From Sphingomonas panacis (GTDB lineage Bacteria > Pseudomonadota > Alphaproteobacteria > Sphingomonadales > Sphingomonadaceae): 64,000 bases of DNA. Positions 55,153-63,939 of the stretch are shown here, one piece after another. The notes under the pieces are model-generated. The model had not been told where the DNA came from and made no database searches. It was given only the letters and a program-made list of their open reading frames with translations. Where the stretch lies: assembly GCF_001717955.1 (NCBI RefSeq), contig NZ_CP014168.1:2947501-3011500 (forward strand). Reading direction: 5' to 3'. Each line of letters opens with the position of its first letter. The stretch's first letter is position 1. A program made the position numbers and the translations under genes.

Positions 55153-55740
55153 TCAGTTGCCGTAGCATAACGCCGCGGAGTCGACGCTTAGGTCCGTCAC
55201 CGTCGCGGCGCTGATCCGTCCACCGAACGCGATGTCGCGACGCTCGGCATAGGCGTCGCCCTCCGGGCGCCACATCTGATGGACGACGCGCCCCTCGACA
55301 TCAACCACCCAATATTCGGGCACACCGTAGCGCGCATACAGCCGCGCCTTGCGGCCCATGTCGATGTCGAGCGTCGAATCCGAAATCTCGATCGCGATCC
55401 TCACCGAACCGCCCTGCAAGGTCCGCGCATCGTTGGGGTCGGCAATGGCGATGTCCGGCTCAGGCATGGAATCGTCCGACAGTTCGGTCGAGGGTGCGGT
55501 GTAGAGGAACAGCGGCGACCCGATCGCCTTCAGCGCAACCCCCAATTCGACGGTCAGCGTCGAATGCGCGCGCGCATGCCGCGTATGAATCGCGTTCACG
55601 ACCCAGATTTCCCCTTCGATCAGCTCGGTGCGCGCATAATCCTGAAACGCCCCCGCGTCCGCGAGCAGCAGGAAATCGGCGACGCGAAGCTTCGCCTTCT
55701 GAGGAACGGTGATGACATCCTGCGCCGTCATGATCCGCAT
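55153..55740 (-). CDS. Uma2/DUF820 family nuclease-like protein (copy 2)
   Basis: This 195-residue protein has the same core as its neighbour: RTELIEGEIWVVNAIHTRHAR, SMPEPDIAIADP, VRIAIEISDSTLDIDMGRK and YARYGVPEYWVVDV. The acidic and basic core residues are kept. The start is either ATG 55740 or 55731; upstream codons are not protein-like. Two adjacent Uma2 genes in one direction suggest tandem duplication with divergence. Uma2 proteins are frequent in genomes with many mobile elements, but neither copy shows a nearby transposase. Confidence 0.85.
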   Translation of the reverse strand: MRIMTAQDVITVPQKAKLRVADFLLLADAGAFQDYARTELIEGEIWVVNAIHTRHARAHSTLTVELGVALKAIGSPLFLYTAPSTELSDDSMPEPDIAIADPNDARTLQGGSVRIAIEISDSTLDIDMGRKARLYARYGVPEYWVVDVEGRVVHQMWRPEGDAYAERRDIAFGGRISAATVTDLSVDSAALCYGN

Positions 55741-55859
55741 CGTATCACGACCGCCGCGCGACACCAATCCGGTCGCGCCATTCCAGGCCAGACCAACCGC
55801 CCACCGCATTTTCGCTTTTGATACGAGACAACTTAACGCCGCTTCTTTATAGTATCGGC

Positions 55860-57854
55860 ATGGTTCCAGGCGTGGTGAAATTCGTATTGCTGGCGGCCGG
55901 TGCGTCCGGCGCGTTCGCCGTTGCCGGCGTCGCGCAGGATCAGCTCGGCTGGGGACGCGCCACGCAGGCGCTCACCCAGCAAGACCCCGCCCGGGGTGCC
56001 GCGCTCTCCGCCGCCATCGCGCAGTGGAAGTCGCTCCAGCAGACCAGCGGCTATCCGTTCGAAAGCTACGCCAATTTCCTGATCGCGCACCCCGGCTGGC
56101 CCGCCGAGATGACGCTGCGCCGCGCCGCCGAGCGCGCGATCGACGGCACCACGCCGGTCTCGCCGACCACGACGGTCGCATTCTTCCGTCGTTTCCCGCC
56201 GCTCACCGGCACCGGCAAGGTCCGCTTCGCCGAGGCGCTCGCCGCATCGGGCTACCGCGACGAAGCCAATCTCGCCGCGCGCAGCGCCTGGGTGTCGGGC
56301 ACTCTCGCCGTCGCTGATGAAGCGAAGGTCATCACCGGCTTTTCGGGCGCGCTGAGCCAGGCCGATCAAGATACGCGCATGGACATGCTGCTGTGGCAGG
56401 GCGCGACTTCGGCGGCGCAACGCCAGCTCGCGCTCACCAGCGCCGCGCGGCGGCCGGTGTTCGCGGCACGGCTCGCGTTCCGCACCAACGCGCCCGACGC
56501 GTCCACGCAAGCCGCTTCGACGCAGAGCTGGGGCATGGCCGATCCGGGCTGGCTCGCCGATCGCGCGACGTGGCTTCGCAACAACGGCGGCTTCGGCGCG
56601 CGCGAGCTGCTCGCCCGCCGCCCCGCGCTCGCCACCCGCCCCGCCAATGTCGAGGCGTGGTACGAGGCGCTGCTCACCAATGCGCGCGGCGCGGCGGCGG
56701 ATGCGCAATATGCCACCGCCTATGACATCGCCCGGCAGGTCGATGACGCCTATCCCGCCGGCACCGATGTCAGCGGCCAGCCTTACGGCGAGCGCGACGA
56801 TTACACGAGCCTCGTCTGGCTCGCCGGGCAGACCGCGCTCAAGAACCTCGGCCGCGCCGCCGACGCAAGCACCCTGTTCGCGCGCTACGCTCACGCCTCC
56901 AAATCGCCGACCACGCAATCGAAGGGCTATTACTGGGCGGGCCGTGCCGCCGAAGCCGCCGGACAGCGCGACCTCGCCACCGGCTATTACAACCAGGCCG
57001 CCGGCTTCCCCGACATGTTCTACGGCCAGCTCGCCACCGAACGGCTCGGCCGTGTGCTCGCCGCGCCCGGCGCGCCGGTGATGCGCCCCGTCGATCCCGC
57101 CGTGCGCGCGGCCTTCTACGCCCGCGAGACGGTGCGCGCCGCGCAATATCTCGGCACCGCCGGCAATTGGCAGGACCAGAGCGCCTTCGTCCGCCAGATC
57201 GCCAACGACGCCAAGACCGACAGCGATCACGTCCTCGCCACCGAACTCTCGCGCACGCTCGGCCGCCCCGATCTCGGCGTGATGGTCGGCCGCAGCGCTC
57301 TCCAGAACGGCCTTAGCGATTATTCGACGGTCGGCTTCCCGACCGTGCGCGTCCCCGCCAGCGCCAACGACGATTGGGTGATGGTCCATGCCATCGCGCG
57401 GCAGGAAAGCCAGTTCGATCGCGCCGCGATCAGCCATGCCGGCGCGCGCGGGCTGATGCAGTTGATGCCCGGTACCGCGCGGGAAACTGCCACCAAGCTC
57501 GGCGTCGGCTATGACGCGAACAATCTCACCACCGATACCGATTACAACATCATGGTCGGCTCGGCCTATTTCGCGCGGATCTACAATCAGTTCGGCAGCT
57601 ATCCGCTCGCCGTCGCGGCCTATAACGCCGGGCCGGGCAACGTGAACAAATGGCTCCGCGCCAACGGCGATCCGCGCACCGGCAGCGTCGATATCGTCGA
57701 CTGGATCGAAGCGATCCCGATCTACGAGACGCGCAACTACGTCCAGCGCGTACTCGAAAACGCGGTGGTCTACGATCTCATGAATCCCCAGCATGCCCGC
57801 TCGCGCGGCGCGAACCGGATAAGCTGGTATCTCGGCAAGGGCCGGCCGGGCTGA
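55860..57854 (+). CDS. slt: Soluble lytic murein transglycosylase
   Basis: This 664-residue periplasmic enzyme cleaves peptidoglycan glycan strands. It has an N-terminal signal region (VVKFVLLAAGASGAFAVAGV), a long alpha-superhelical domain, and a C-terminal SLT domain with the catalytic Glu in AIARQESQFDRAAISHAGARG near residue 525 (given as ARQESQFD and HAGARGLMQLMPGTARE), then the tail NYVQRVLENAVVYDL. The ATG at 55860 is preferred; the frame is open a little further up to 55818. It is divergent from the Uma2 pair. Confidence 0.93.
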   Translation: MVPGVVKFVLLAAGASGAFAVAGVAQDQLGWGRATQALTQQDPARGAALSAAIAQWKSLQQTSGYPFESYANFLIAHPGWPAEMTLRRAAERAIDGTTPVSPTTTVAFFRRFPPLTGTGKVRFAEALAASGYRDEANLAARSAWVSGTLAVADEAKVITGFSGALSQADQDTRMDMLLWQGATSAAQRQLALTSAARRPVFAARLAFRTNAPDASTQAASTQSWGMADPGWLADRATWLRNNGGFGARELLARRPALATRPANVEAWYEALLTNARGAAADAQYATAYDIARQVDDAYPAGTDVSGQPYGERDDYTSLVWLAGQTALKNLGRAADASTLFARYAHASKSPTTQSKGYYWAGRAAEAAGQRDLATGYYNQAAGFPDMFYGQLATERLGRVLAAPGAPVMRPVDPAVRAAFYARETVRAAQYLGTAGNWQDQSAFVRQIANDAKTDSDHVLATELSRTLGRPDLGVMVGRSALQNGLSDYSTVGFPTVRVPASANDDWVMVHAIARQESQFDRAAISHAGARGLMQLMPGTARETATKLGVGYDANNLTTDTDYNIMVGSAYFARIYNQFGSYPLAVAAYNAGPGNVNKWLRANGDPRTGSVDIVDWIEAIPIYETRNYVQRVLENAVVYDLMNPQHARSRGANRISWYLGKGRPG

Positions 57855-58116
57855 TTGACGACGCGGCTTATCGCACCTGTGGCGATATCCGCCGCGAAAC
57901 GGCCAATGAAATACGAATATCGTATACCCTGCTGTTGACTGCACGTTACGCTCAAGTAATGAACATGCAGCCTAAACGGCTGAATATCTGTAAATAAGCA
58001 AAAAATTTTCTGTTGGGAGATCGCGGGAGGAGAAGTGTCTTCCCCGCGGCGGGTCGTCGCGTCTCTAATTGGTATTGCGCCGGCCTGACTTGTTCCAAAT
58101 GGGGATCGCGCACGCC

Positions 58117-58386
58117 ATGACTATGAGCACTGTATCCAAATTGGGACTTTTCGTAAGTTTTGTCTTGGCGATGACCGGCGAAGCTGGCGCGCAAAAGCCC
58201 GCCGCTGCGCCACCCGCCCCCGCCAAAGCCGTCGATCATGCCATGTTTCGGGCGATGCAGGCGTCGATCAACCGACGCCGCCAGCAGGAAGCCGAGCGCC
58301 GCCGCGCCGCGGGGAAGCGCGCGAGCGGCCCCAATCGCCCGGACTGTTCTCGCGCGAAGGGGAATTCTTGCCCGTACAGCCCGTAA
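58117..58386 (+). CDS. Small secreted hypothetical protein
   Basis: This 89-residue protein has a signal peptide (TVSKLGLFVSFVLAMTGEAGA) and a short basic, Ala/Pro-rich mature part ending in a Cys pair (CSRAKGNSCPYSP). It overlaps the next gene's upstream region and precedes greB by 53 bases. Several in-frame ATGs are available; the one at 58117 gives the shortest leader before the hydrophobic core. No family is recognised. Confidence 0.6.
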   Translation: MTMSTVSKLGLFVSFVLAMTGEAGAQKPAAAPPAPAKAVDHAMFRAMQASINRRRQQEAERRRAAGKRASGPNRPDCSRAKGNSCPYSP

Positions 58387-58439
58387 GCGCGCGCGACAGC
58401 GCGTTGACCCGGCATGATCCTGCGGTATCGCATCGCGGG

Positions 58440-58952
58440 ATGACCGATCGACCCAATTACATCACCCCCGCCGGCTATGCGGTGCTGCGCGCGGAATATG
58501 ACGCCTTGCTGGGCGATGAGCGCCCGAAACTGGTCGATGTCATTTCCTGGGCGGCGGGCAATGGCGACCGATCCGAGAACGGCGACTATATCTACGGCCG
58601 CAAGCGCCTGCGCGAGATCGACCGGCGGCTTGGCTTCCTCGCAAGGCGAATGAAAGCCGCCAAGATCGTCGATCCGTCAGCGCAGGCCGACCGCACCCGC
58701 ATCTGGTTCGGCGCGACCGCCACCATCGCCGACGAGGACGACGCCGAGCGTGTGCTGACTCTGGTCGGCGACGACGAAACCGATGCCGGGGCAGGGCGGA
58801 TCGGCTGGAACGCCCCGCTCGCCCGCGCCTTACGCGGCGCGGCGGTCGGGGATGTGCGCCGCGTCGTGCTGCCGGCGGGCGAGCGCGAATATGAGGTGAT
58901 CGCGATTTCGTATCCGGAGCCGGCGGTTAGGGGTGTCGTTGGTTCCGATTAG
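58440..58952 (+). CDS. greB: Transcription elongation factor GreB
   Basis: This 170-residue Gre factor rescues stalled RNA polymerase by stimulating transcript cleavage. The coiled-coil N-terminal domain (ITPAGYAVLRAEYDALLG, then AAGNGDRSENGDYIYGRK with the acidic tip) is followed by the FKBP-like C-terminal domain (RIWFGATATIADEDD; PLARALRGAAVGDV). The GreB-type length and the YIYGRKRLREID motif separate it from GreA. The ATG at 58440 is preferred. Confidence 0.92.
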   Translation: MTDRPNYITPAGYAVLRAEYDALLGDERPKLVDVISWAAGNGDRSENGDYIYGRKRLREIDRRLGFLARRMKAAKIVDPSAQADRTRIWFGATATIADEDDAERVLTLVGDDETDAGAGRIGWNAPLARALRGAAVGDVRRVVLPAGEREYEVIAISYPEPAVRGVVGSD

Positions 58953-59141
58953 GCGGGGGATCTAAGAGCATTCTGCCCCGCCGGACCCGGCCCGAGTCGG
59001 CTCCGCCCCGCAGGAGATGTCGTCATCAATCCTGACGTCACCATGACATGGGAACTCTGCCGCAAACGAGTGGCCGCTATCGCCATTTGTCGATGGGTCG
59101 GGATGCTTGAGGGGTGGATATCGATCGCCTAGGGCGAAGCG

Positions 59142-59687
59142 ATGGCAAGATATGCAATTCGCTTCGGCATAGCGCTCGCTTCTCTCCTCGTTCCGCCATT
59201 GGCGCCTTTGCTCGCAGCCGACCGGCCGGCGCCGGATTTCTTCGCGGCCGCGGTTTGCGAGCCGCCCTATTCAGTAGCCGAGGCGACCGCGCTCTACGAA
59301 GCAGCCGAAAAACTCGGCAAGCCCGACACGTCCTCCTTAGGTGCGGCGATTTATCATCTGCCAACCCCCATCAGCCGGGACGGCTTTACGACCCGGGAGG
59401 TCGTCTTCGCGGGTTCGGCGATCGGCGTGCTGATCGATGGCAACGTCGCCGACAGTCTGGCAGCGCAATATCGGCTGGCGCCCGAGAAAAGCCATGTGAT
59501 GGGCACTTCGACCAAAGGTTTCGCGCGCCTGCTGCCGGATGCGCAGCAGGCCATGAAGGGGCTCGGCTTGATCTCCATTGTCGCTCGGGAAGGCGCGGCG
59601 ATGAAAGACAAGACGCTGCTGGCCTGCGAGCTTGTCTCCGACGAGGATCGCATGGCGATGGAGGCTTTCGAGAAGGGCGGCAAATAG
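59142..59687 (+). CDS. Secreted hypothetical protein
   Basis: This 181-residue protein has a signal peptide (FGIALASLLVPPLAPLLA) and one Cys near the mature start (AAVCEPPYSVAEA). The body is mixed alpha/beta with no catalytic motif that I recognise. GC is somewhat lower than in the genes before it, and it opens the loosely packed 59-62.6 kb region. Confidence 0.65.
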   Translation: MARYAIRFGIALASLLVPPLAPLLAADRPAPDFFAAAVCEPPYSVAEATALYEAAEKLGKPDTSSLGAAIYHLPTPISRDGFTTREVVFAGSAIGVLIDGNVADSLAAQYRLAPEKSHVMGTSTKGFARLLPDAQQAMKGLGLISIVAREGAAMKDKTLLACELVSDEDRMAMEAFEKGGK

Positions 59688-60108
59688 TCTCGATCGTCCG
59701 GCGGAAACGCTGCGCCGCGCGACGCCGCGTACATGTGGCTGTTCGCGATGATGAGACACCGGAGCTGCGATGGAGGCCATCTCCGGCTCGGATGACATGA
59801 GGCGCTGACGCTCGACCGACACGCGTTCGTAAGGACGCAAACCACTTCGATGCGACGGACGCGAGATGTTCGCCAAGCCGTGCGGGATGCGGACTGCGTC
59901 CCAGAAAAAACCACTCGCATACGGCAAAATGGCACTGATTTTCACGGCGGGTTTTCTGGCGGTTTCAGGCTCCCCGGACTGCCATCGCCTAACCTCGAGG
60001 AACCGCCCGTTTCCTTGCGGCGCCGACCTCGGCACGATCGGCAGCGCCCGCCCAAAGTCGGACATTGCCGGGCGTGATACCTATCCCACTAGCGGATGTT
60101 GCAAACCG
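59688..60108. other. About 420-base gap without a convincing gene
   Basis: Reading frames on both strands are short, biased or lack ribosome sites. A plus-strand frame starting at 59929 begins like a weak signal peptide (MALIFTAGFLAVSGS) but continues as a low-complexity string and collides with the minus-strand gene downstream. Nothing structural, repeated or regulatory stood out, other than a lower GC content than the rest of the window. Confidence 0.5.
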
Positions 60109-60414
60109 TCAGCCAATTACTTCGAGGTGGGTTTCGCAAAGCGTTCGCTCGCGCGCCATCGCGTCGAGCCATCGGACGGCGCGGACGACCTTGGAGTTGC
60201 CCGTTCTGGAGCCGCGATAAGCCACGGCTTGCGCCCGTGGTGTGCTGCATGCCGCTCGGAGTTGTTCCAGCGTTCCGAGCCTTGAATTTAAGCAATCGGC
60301 GTAGGGTCGTACTTGGCGGGCCGCCGTTTGCCCTACACCCCGCAGCTTCAACGATGCCGCACATTCGGCGTCGATTGATGGTAACACGAGGATCATCGCA
60401 AGGAGCAACTTCAT
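60109..60414 (-). CDS. Small secreted hypothetical protein
   Basis: This 101-residue protein starts at 60414 with a good signal peptide (KLLLAMILVLPSIDAECA) and a mature part with three Cys (ADCLNSR, RAACSTPR, ERTLCETH). AAAGG precedes the start by about 8 bases. No family is recognised. It lies on the opposite strand from its left neighbour. Confidence 0.55.
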   Translation of the reverse strand: MKLLLAMILVLPSIDAECAASLKLRGVGQTAARQVRPYADCLNSRLGTLEQLRAACSTPRAQAVAYRGSRTGNSKVVRAVRWLDAMARERTLCETHLEVIG

Positions 60415-60490
60415 TCAGATGCCTTTCAAACGACAGCTATCCTCGATGTGAGATTAAAAGCTGCCTCTCGGCAATCCACCATCTCCGGAC

Positions 60491-60805
60491 CTATACTACC
60501 AGTATGCTAAGCGGCCTGCCGCGCGAAAGCGGCTCCCAGCCGGCCTGGATGGCGGCACTCACGGCCTGATTGAGCAATGGAGCATCGATCTTCGGTCGTT
60601 TACGATATGGTACGCTGTTGCTCGCGACCTTTGGCATCGGCCATTCCACGAATGCCTCGCGTTGTCCGTCCACATGACGAACAGCGAGGACCATTCCGCG
60701 CCACCCGTCGGTGGTGCACCACTGCGGCTCACGATGCAGCCGCCACGCGAAGTCCTCGCCGTCTACCGAAATCACTCCAACTTCTGTTCGCTTTGCGTTG
60801 CGCAT
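60491..60805 (-). CDS. Hypothetical protein
   Basis: This 104-residue protein reads MRNAKRTEVGVISVDGEDFAW, then WCTTDGWRGMVLAVRHVDG and ends QAGWEPLSRGRPLSILVV. The Trp/Arg-rich body looks like a compact beta-rich domain that I believe recurs as a short hypothetical protein in sphingomonads, although I cannot name the family. The frame is open upstream to 61000 (another ATG there), but that part is not protein-like, so I chose the ATG at 60805. The ribosome site is weak. Confidence 0.55.
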   Translation of the reverse strand: MRNAKRTEVGVISVDGEDFAWRLHREPQWCTTDGWRGMVLAVRHVDGQREAFVEWPMPKVASNSVPYRKRPKIDAPLLNQAVSAAIQAGWEPLSRGRPLSILVV

Positions 60806-61077
60806 TGGCGGCAAGCTAATCCGCTTCTCGTCCGCCTTCCACCACTTTTCCCCGTTCCCGCTGGCGATCGACGCTGGATTAAAGCGGCCCGTCGGCTCCC
60901 GCCCATTATCAGGCCTAAGCGATGTCAGCTCATGGCTGCGCTTGAAGCAGGGGTCTTGATACGCCCCCGCAACATCTCTGCTGAGACAGATGAAAGGCAT
61001 TGACCGCTAACTGATTCAGGATCATCCTCAAGAAACTGAGTGATCGCCCTTAGAGCGAACCAGGCGGAGAGTGGATC

Positions 61078-61185
61078 ATGGACCGGGTAGTCGGTGAGCT
61101 TCACAAATGTGAGTTTAGAATCCTCTTGCTTTTTTCGGCAGGCGCTTGTGCACTATCAGGCTTGGTAATCGGTCTTCTTGACTGA
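61078..61185 (+). CDS. Putative 35-residue membrane peptide
   Basis: A frame with GGAGAG 8 bases before its ATG encodes a short charged start (MDRVVGELHKCEFR) and a hydrophobic segment (ILLLFSAGACALSGLVIGLL). It is shorter than usual gene-finder limits. A chance frame cannot be ruled out, and no neighbour depends on it. Confidence 0.35.
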   Translation: MDRVVGELHKCEFRILLLFSAGACALSGLVIGLLD

Positions 61186-61416
61186 GGTGACCGGCCCGAC
61201 AGCGCTCCGATAGGGCTTTGGAGCATAACGGGCGGGATGCTCGCCGCCAATGGCGGCTTGCCACCATCTGAAGCCGTTCCGACGCCTTCGCGCCTATTGC
61301 ATCGCCCGAAAACCACCGGGCGGCTATCGGGCAGAAAAGCAGCCCGTCCGGGGTCGCCCACTTGCCGTCGAACTGCTTCTAATCGATAGCCCTAAGAGCG
61401 GACGTTCGGAGGCCCC

Positions 61417-61551
61417 GTGTTGGTCGATGCCATTTTCGAGTATCTCATTGCCATTGGCGGCCCCGATCGTGGAACGTGGCGGCTGTGGCTGGCGATAACG
61501 CTTGTCGGCATTTTTGCCTGCGTGCTGATCGCCGCGTTCCGTGTCCGCTAA
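61417..61551 (+). CDS. Putative 44-residue membrane protein
   Basis: GGAGG lies close before a GTG (61417) and, at better spacing, before the TTG at 61420. The product has a short amphipathic start (DAIFEYLIAIGG), then RGTWRLWLAITLVGIFACVLIA, a single transmembrane helix, and a basic end (FRVR). The design suggests a genuine small membrane protein. Family unknown. Confidence 0.5.
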   Translation: MLVDAIFEYLIAIGGPDRGTWRLWLAITLVGIFACVLIAAFRVR

Positions 61552-61625
61552 CCCTCCGCCCGCCTCATCACAAGCAGCCGTTCCGCAGTCCACCATATGA
61601 GCGCGAACGGCGGCGGGCGCCTGGC

Positions 61626-61970
61626 TTACTCCGTGCCTGCCGTATCAAGCGGCTCGATTGATTTACTAGCGTTCGTACAGAAAAATCTTGAAGCCCGAAT
61701 AGGTTTGCTCACACTCACCGCATCTGCGCGCCAGATTTGTCCGAGGTTCGGACTCGATGTCATGGCACGCCGCTCAATGCGCATTCCTGCCTGGGGAGCC
61801 AGTTCTCGCTCAAAAAACTGCACGCACCTTTGCACGGCGGCATCGGTAATAGACGAGATGGCCACTTCATCGGTCCCCACGCCATTGGGCAACATGCCAG
61901 GAACAGGATCAGCGGAGACCATGTCCTGTGGCGATGCCATAGCGGCAAAAAGGAATAATATCGCAAGCAT
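61626..61970 (-). CDS. Small secreted hypothetical protein
   Basis: This 114-residue protein has a signal peptide (MLAILFLFAAMASPQDMVSA) and a mature part with a conserved-looking core (AISSITDAAVQRCVQFFERE) and two Cys. The ATG at 61970 gives a normal signal peptide; an in-frame ATG at 62042 would put 24 extra residues before it. No family is recognised. It lies convergent with the 44-residue membrane protein gene at 61417-61551. Confidence 0.5.
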   Translation of the reverse strand: MLAILFLFAAMASPQDMVSADPVPGMLPNGVGTDEVAISSITDAAVQRCVQFFERELAPQAGMRIERRAMTSSPNLGQIWRADAVSVSKPIRASRFFCTNASKSIEPLDTAGTE

Positions 61971-62152
61971 AAGGCGCAAAATACCATGGTTCTCGACGAG
62001 GCTCAACAGTTTGCCATTATTTTCGGTATAAGGCATCTGCATATGCGTAGGTATCTATCCATCGGCTAATTCGCCAATCCATGTGCCGGAGATCTGCTAT
62101 TCCGGCAGATGTCGCCAGTTGCAGACGTTGGGCGCTGGGCTAATCTCGCGAA

Positions 62153-62455
62153 ATGAAAAGCCGCACATTTGTCATAGGCGCCGTCGCCCTGTTCCTCGGT
62201 GGATGCGATCTCATTCGCGTGATGCTTCCGCGCCATGAAACTACTGCTGCCGAGGCCAGATCCGCGCTAATTCGATGTGGCATCGTGCCGGAAAGCATTG
62301 CTTGGTCGGTTACCGCCGAAGGCACCTTCGCGTTTGGGAGGAAAAGCGCTGATAGCATGCCGATGCCTGGACCACAGAGCGCGTGCCTGATGCGTTGGGT
62401 CGAAATAAACCGGGTAAAAGTTGCATTTATCGGCTGGGAAACCGGGCCTCGCTAA
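62153..62455 (+). CDS. Small lipoprotein of unknown function
   Basis: This 100-residue protein starts with a lipoprotein signal (RTFVIGAVALFLGGC, lipid Cys near residue 18), then a mature part with a Cys pair (RCGIVPES; GPQSACLMRWVEIN). The start at 62153 and the stop fit a complete gene. No family is recognised; similar tiny lipoproteins often occur in the envelope of sphingomonads. It is the last of the small exported proteins before the acylphosphatase gene. Confidence 0.65.
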   Translation: MKSRTFVIGAVALFLGGCDLIRVMLPRHETTAAEARSALIRCGIVPESIAWSVTAEGTFAFGRKSADSMPMPGPQSACLMRWVEINRVKVAFIGWETGPR

Positions 62456-62688
62456 TGTCCGCTCACCACCATTTCCGCTATTCCGTATCTGTGACGCATA
62501 CGCATTTTCCGCCGATCCATGCTGCGGCCATAGGCATCGCTCGAACACGTCAGCGCCACCCAAGCGACCGGCGCACCCCGCTTTGCGACAAGTCGCTACA
62601 CACTCTATGGTCTTGTCGGCCGCGCGTGCTAGGCGTCGCCTGCGGCTCGTGCGGTGTGCGGGCCATGTGCAAGGGAAGTCAGGTCGCA

Positions 62689-62967
62689 ATGCAAGTCGTT
62701 CAGCGCGTTTTCGTGAGTGGCAAGGTTCAGAACATCGGTTTGCGCGATTGGGCGGTGCGCCGCGCGCGGGATTTCGGCGTGTCGGGGTGGGTGCGCAATC
62801 TCCGCGACGGCCGGGTCGAACTGCTCGTCGCCGGTGAGGAAGAGGCGGTCGACGGCATGGTCGAGGCGGTTCGCGAGGGACCGGAGAAGGCGCGGATCGA
62901 CAATGTCGAGGCCCGCGTCGATACCGAGCGCGCGCCCAAGGGCTTCACCAAGCGCTTCACCGCGTAA
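62689..62967 (+). CDS. Acylphosphatase
   Basis: This 92-residue alpha/beta sandwich enzyme hydrolyses acyl phosphates such as 1,3-bisphosphoglycerate and carbamoyl phosphate. The active-site Arg lies in VSGKVQNIGLRDW near residue 20, in a slightly changed context (the usual G-F-R is G-L-R), and the Asn lies in GWVRNLRDGRVEL near 42. Codons further upstream are not protein-like, so I chose the ATG at 62689. It lies 93 bases before dapA. Confidence 0.88.
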   Translation: MQVVQRVFVSGKVQNIGLRDWAVRRARDFGVSGWVRNLRDGRVELLVAGEEEAVDGMVEAVREGPEKARIDNVEARVDTERAPKGFTKRFTA

Positions 62968-63060
62968 GGTTTTTTGAAGATGCGCGAGCGTGCGCATCTC
63001 GGCACCGTCACCAGGACGAACGGGCTTTCGTTTCGCCGCCGGCGCTTGTAGGGCGGCGCG

Positions 63061-63939
63061 ATGTTCACAGGCTCGATCCCCGCTCTCGTCACCCCCTTCG
63101 CCGAAGACGGCAGCTTCGACGAAAGCGCGTTCCGCGATTTCGTCGAATGGCAGATCGTGGAAGGCTCGGCCGGTCTGGTGCCGTGCGGCACCACCGGCGA
63201 ATCCGCGACGATGGATTTCGAGGAGCATTTCCGCGTCGTGAAGACCTGCGTCGATCAGGCGCGCGGCCGCGTGCCGGTGATCGCCGGCGCGGGCAGCAAC
63301 GATACGCGCGTCGCGATCCGCAATATCAAGGCGGCGAAGGATGCCGGCGCCGATTGCGCGCTGATGGTCCCGCCCTATTACAACCGTCCGAGCCAGGAGG
63401 GCATCTTCCGCCACTTCGCCGCGATCGTCGAGGCATGCGACCTGCCGGTGCTGCTCTACAACGTGCCCGGCCGCACCGTCACGGATATCCTGCCCGAGAC
63501 GATGGGCCGGCTCGCCGAGGCGTTTCCTGAGAGCATCGTCGGCGTCAAGGACGCGACCGGCGCGCTCGCCCGCGTCTCGCAGCAGCGCGCTGCGTGCGGC
63601 CCCGCTTTCGTGCAACTCTCGGGCAACGACGAAACCGCGCTCGCCTTCAACGCGATGGGTGGGGTAGGGTGCATCTCGGTCACCGCCAACGTCGCCCCGC
63701 GCCTGTGCGCCGAGTTTCAGGCCGCCACCGACGACGAGGATTACACCGCCGCGCTCGGCCTGCACGACCGGCTGTTCGCGCTGCACCTGGCGATGTTCAC
63801 CGATGCCTCGCCCGGCCCGGTCAAATATGCGGTGTCGAAGGTCATCCCAGGCTTCCCGACCGCGCTCCGCCTGCCGATGACCTGGCCGAGCGAAACCGCC
63901 CGCGCGGCCGTCGATGCGGCGATGGCTGCGGTGGCGTAA
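63061..63939 (+). CDS. dapA: 4-Hydroxy-tetrahydrodipicolinate synthase
   Basis: This 292-residue TIM-barrel enzyme condenses pyruvate with aspartate semialdehyde in lysine and diaminopimelate synthesis. It has [10 protein letters not shown] at the start, PCGTTGES near 45, the catalytic Tyr in [10 protein letters not shown] near 137, and the Schiff-base Lys in IVGVKDATG near 162. The length is normal. The last 60 bases of the window after it hold no complete gene. Confidence 0.96.
   Translation: MFTGSIPALVTPFAEDGSFDESAFRDFVEWQIVEGSAGLVPCGTTGESATMDFEEHFRVVKTCVDQARGRVPVIAGAGSNDTRVAIRNIKAAKDAGADCALMVPPYYNRPSQEGIFRHFAAIVEACDLPVLLYNVPGRTVTDILPETMGRLAEAFPESIVGVKDATGALARVSQQRAACGPAFVQLSGNDETALAFNAMGGVGCISVTANVAPRLCAEFQAATDDEDYTAALGLHDRLFALHLAMFTDASPGPVKYAVSKVIPGFPTALRLPMTWPSETARAAVDAAMAAVA

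Noticed and set aside
55833..57944. 703-residue minus-strand open frame over the transglycosylase gene
   Set aside because: It is the antisense of slt, Gly/Arg/Ala-rich without domains, and is open only because high GC makes stop codons rare.
61101..61361. 86-residue minus-strand frame
   Set aside because: It is Pro/Ser/Arg-rich with no signal peptide or ribosome site, and overlaps the putative 35-residue frame.
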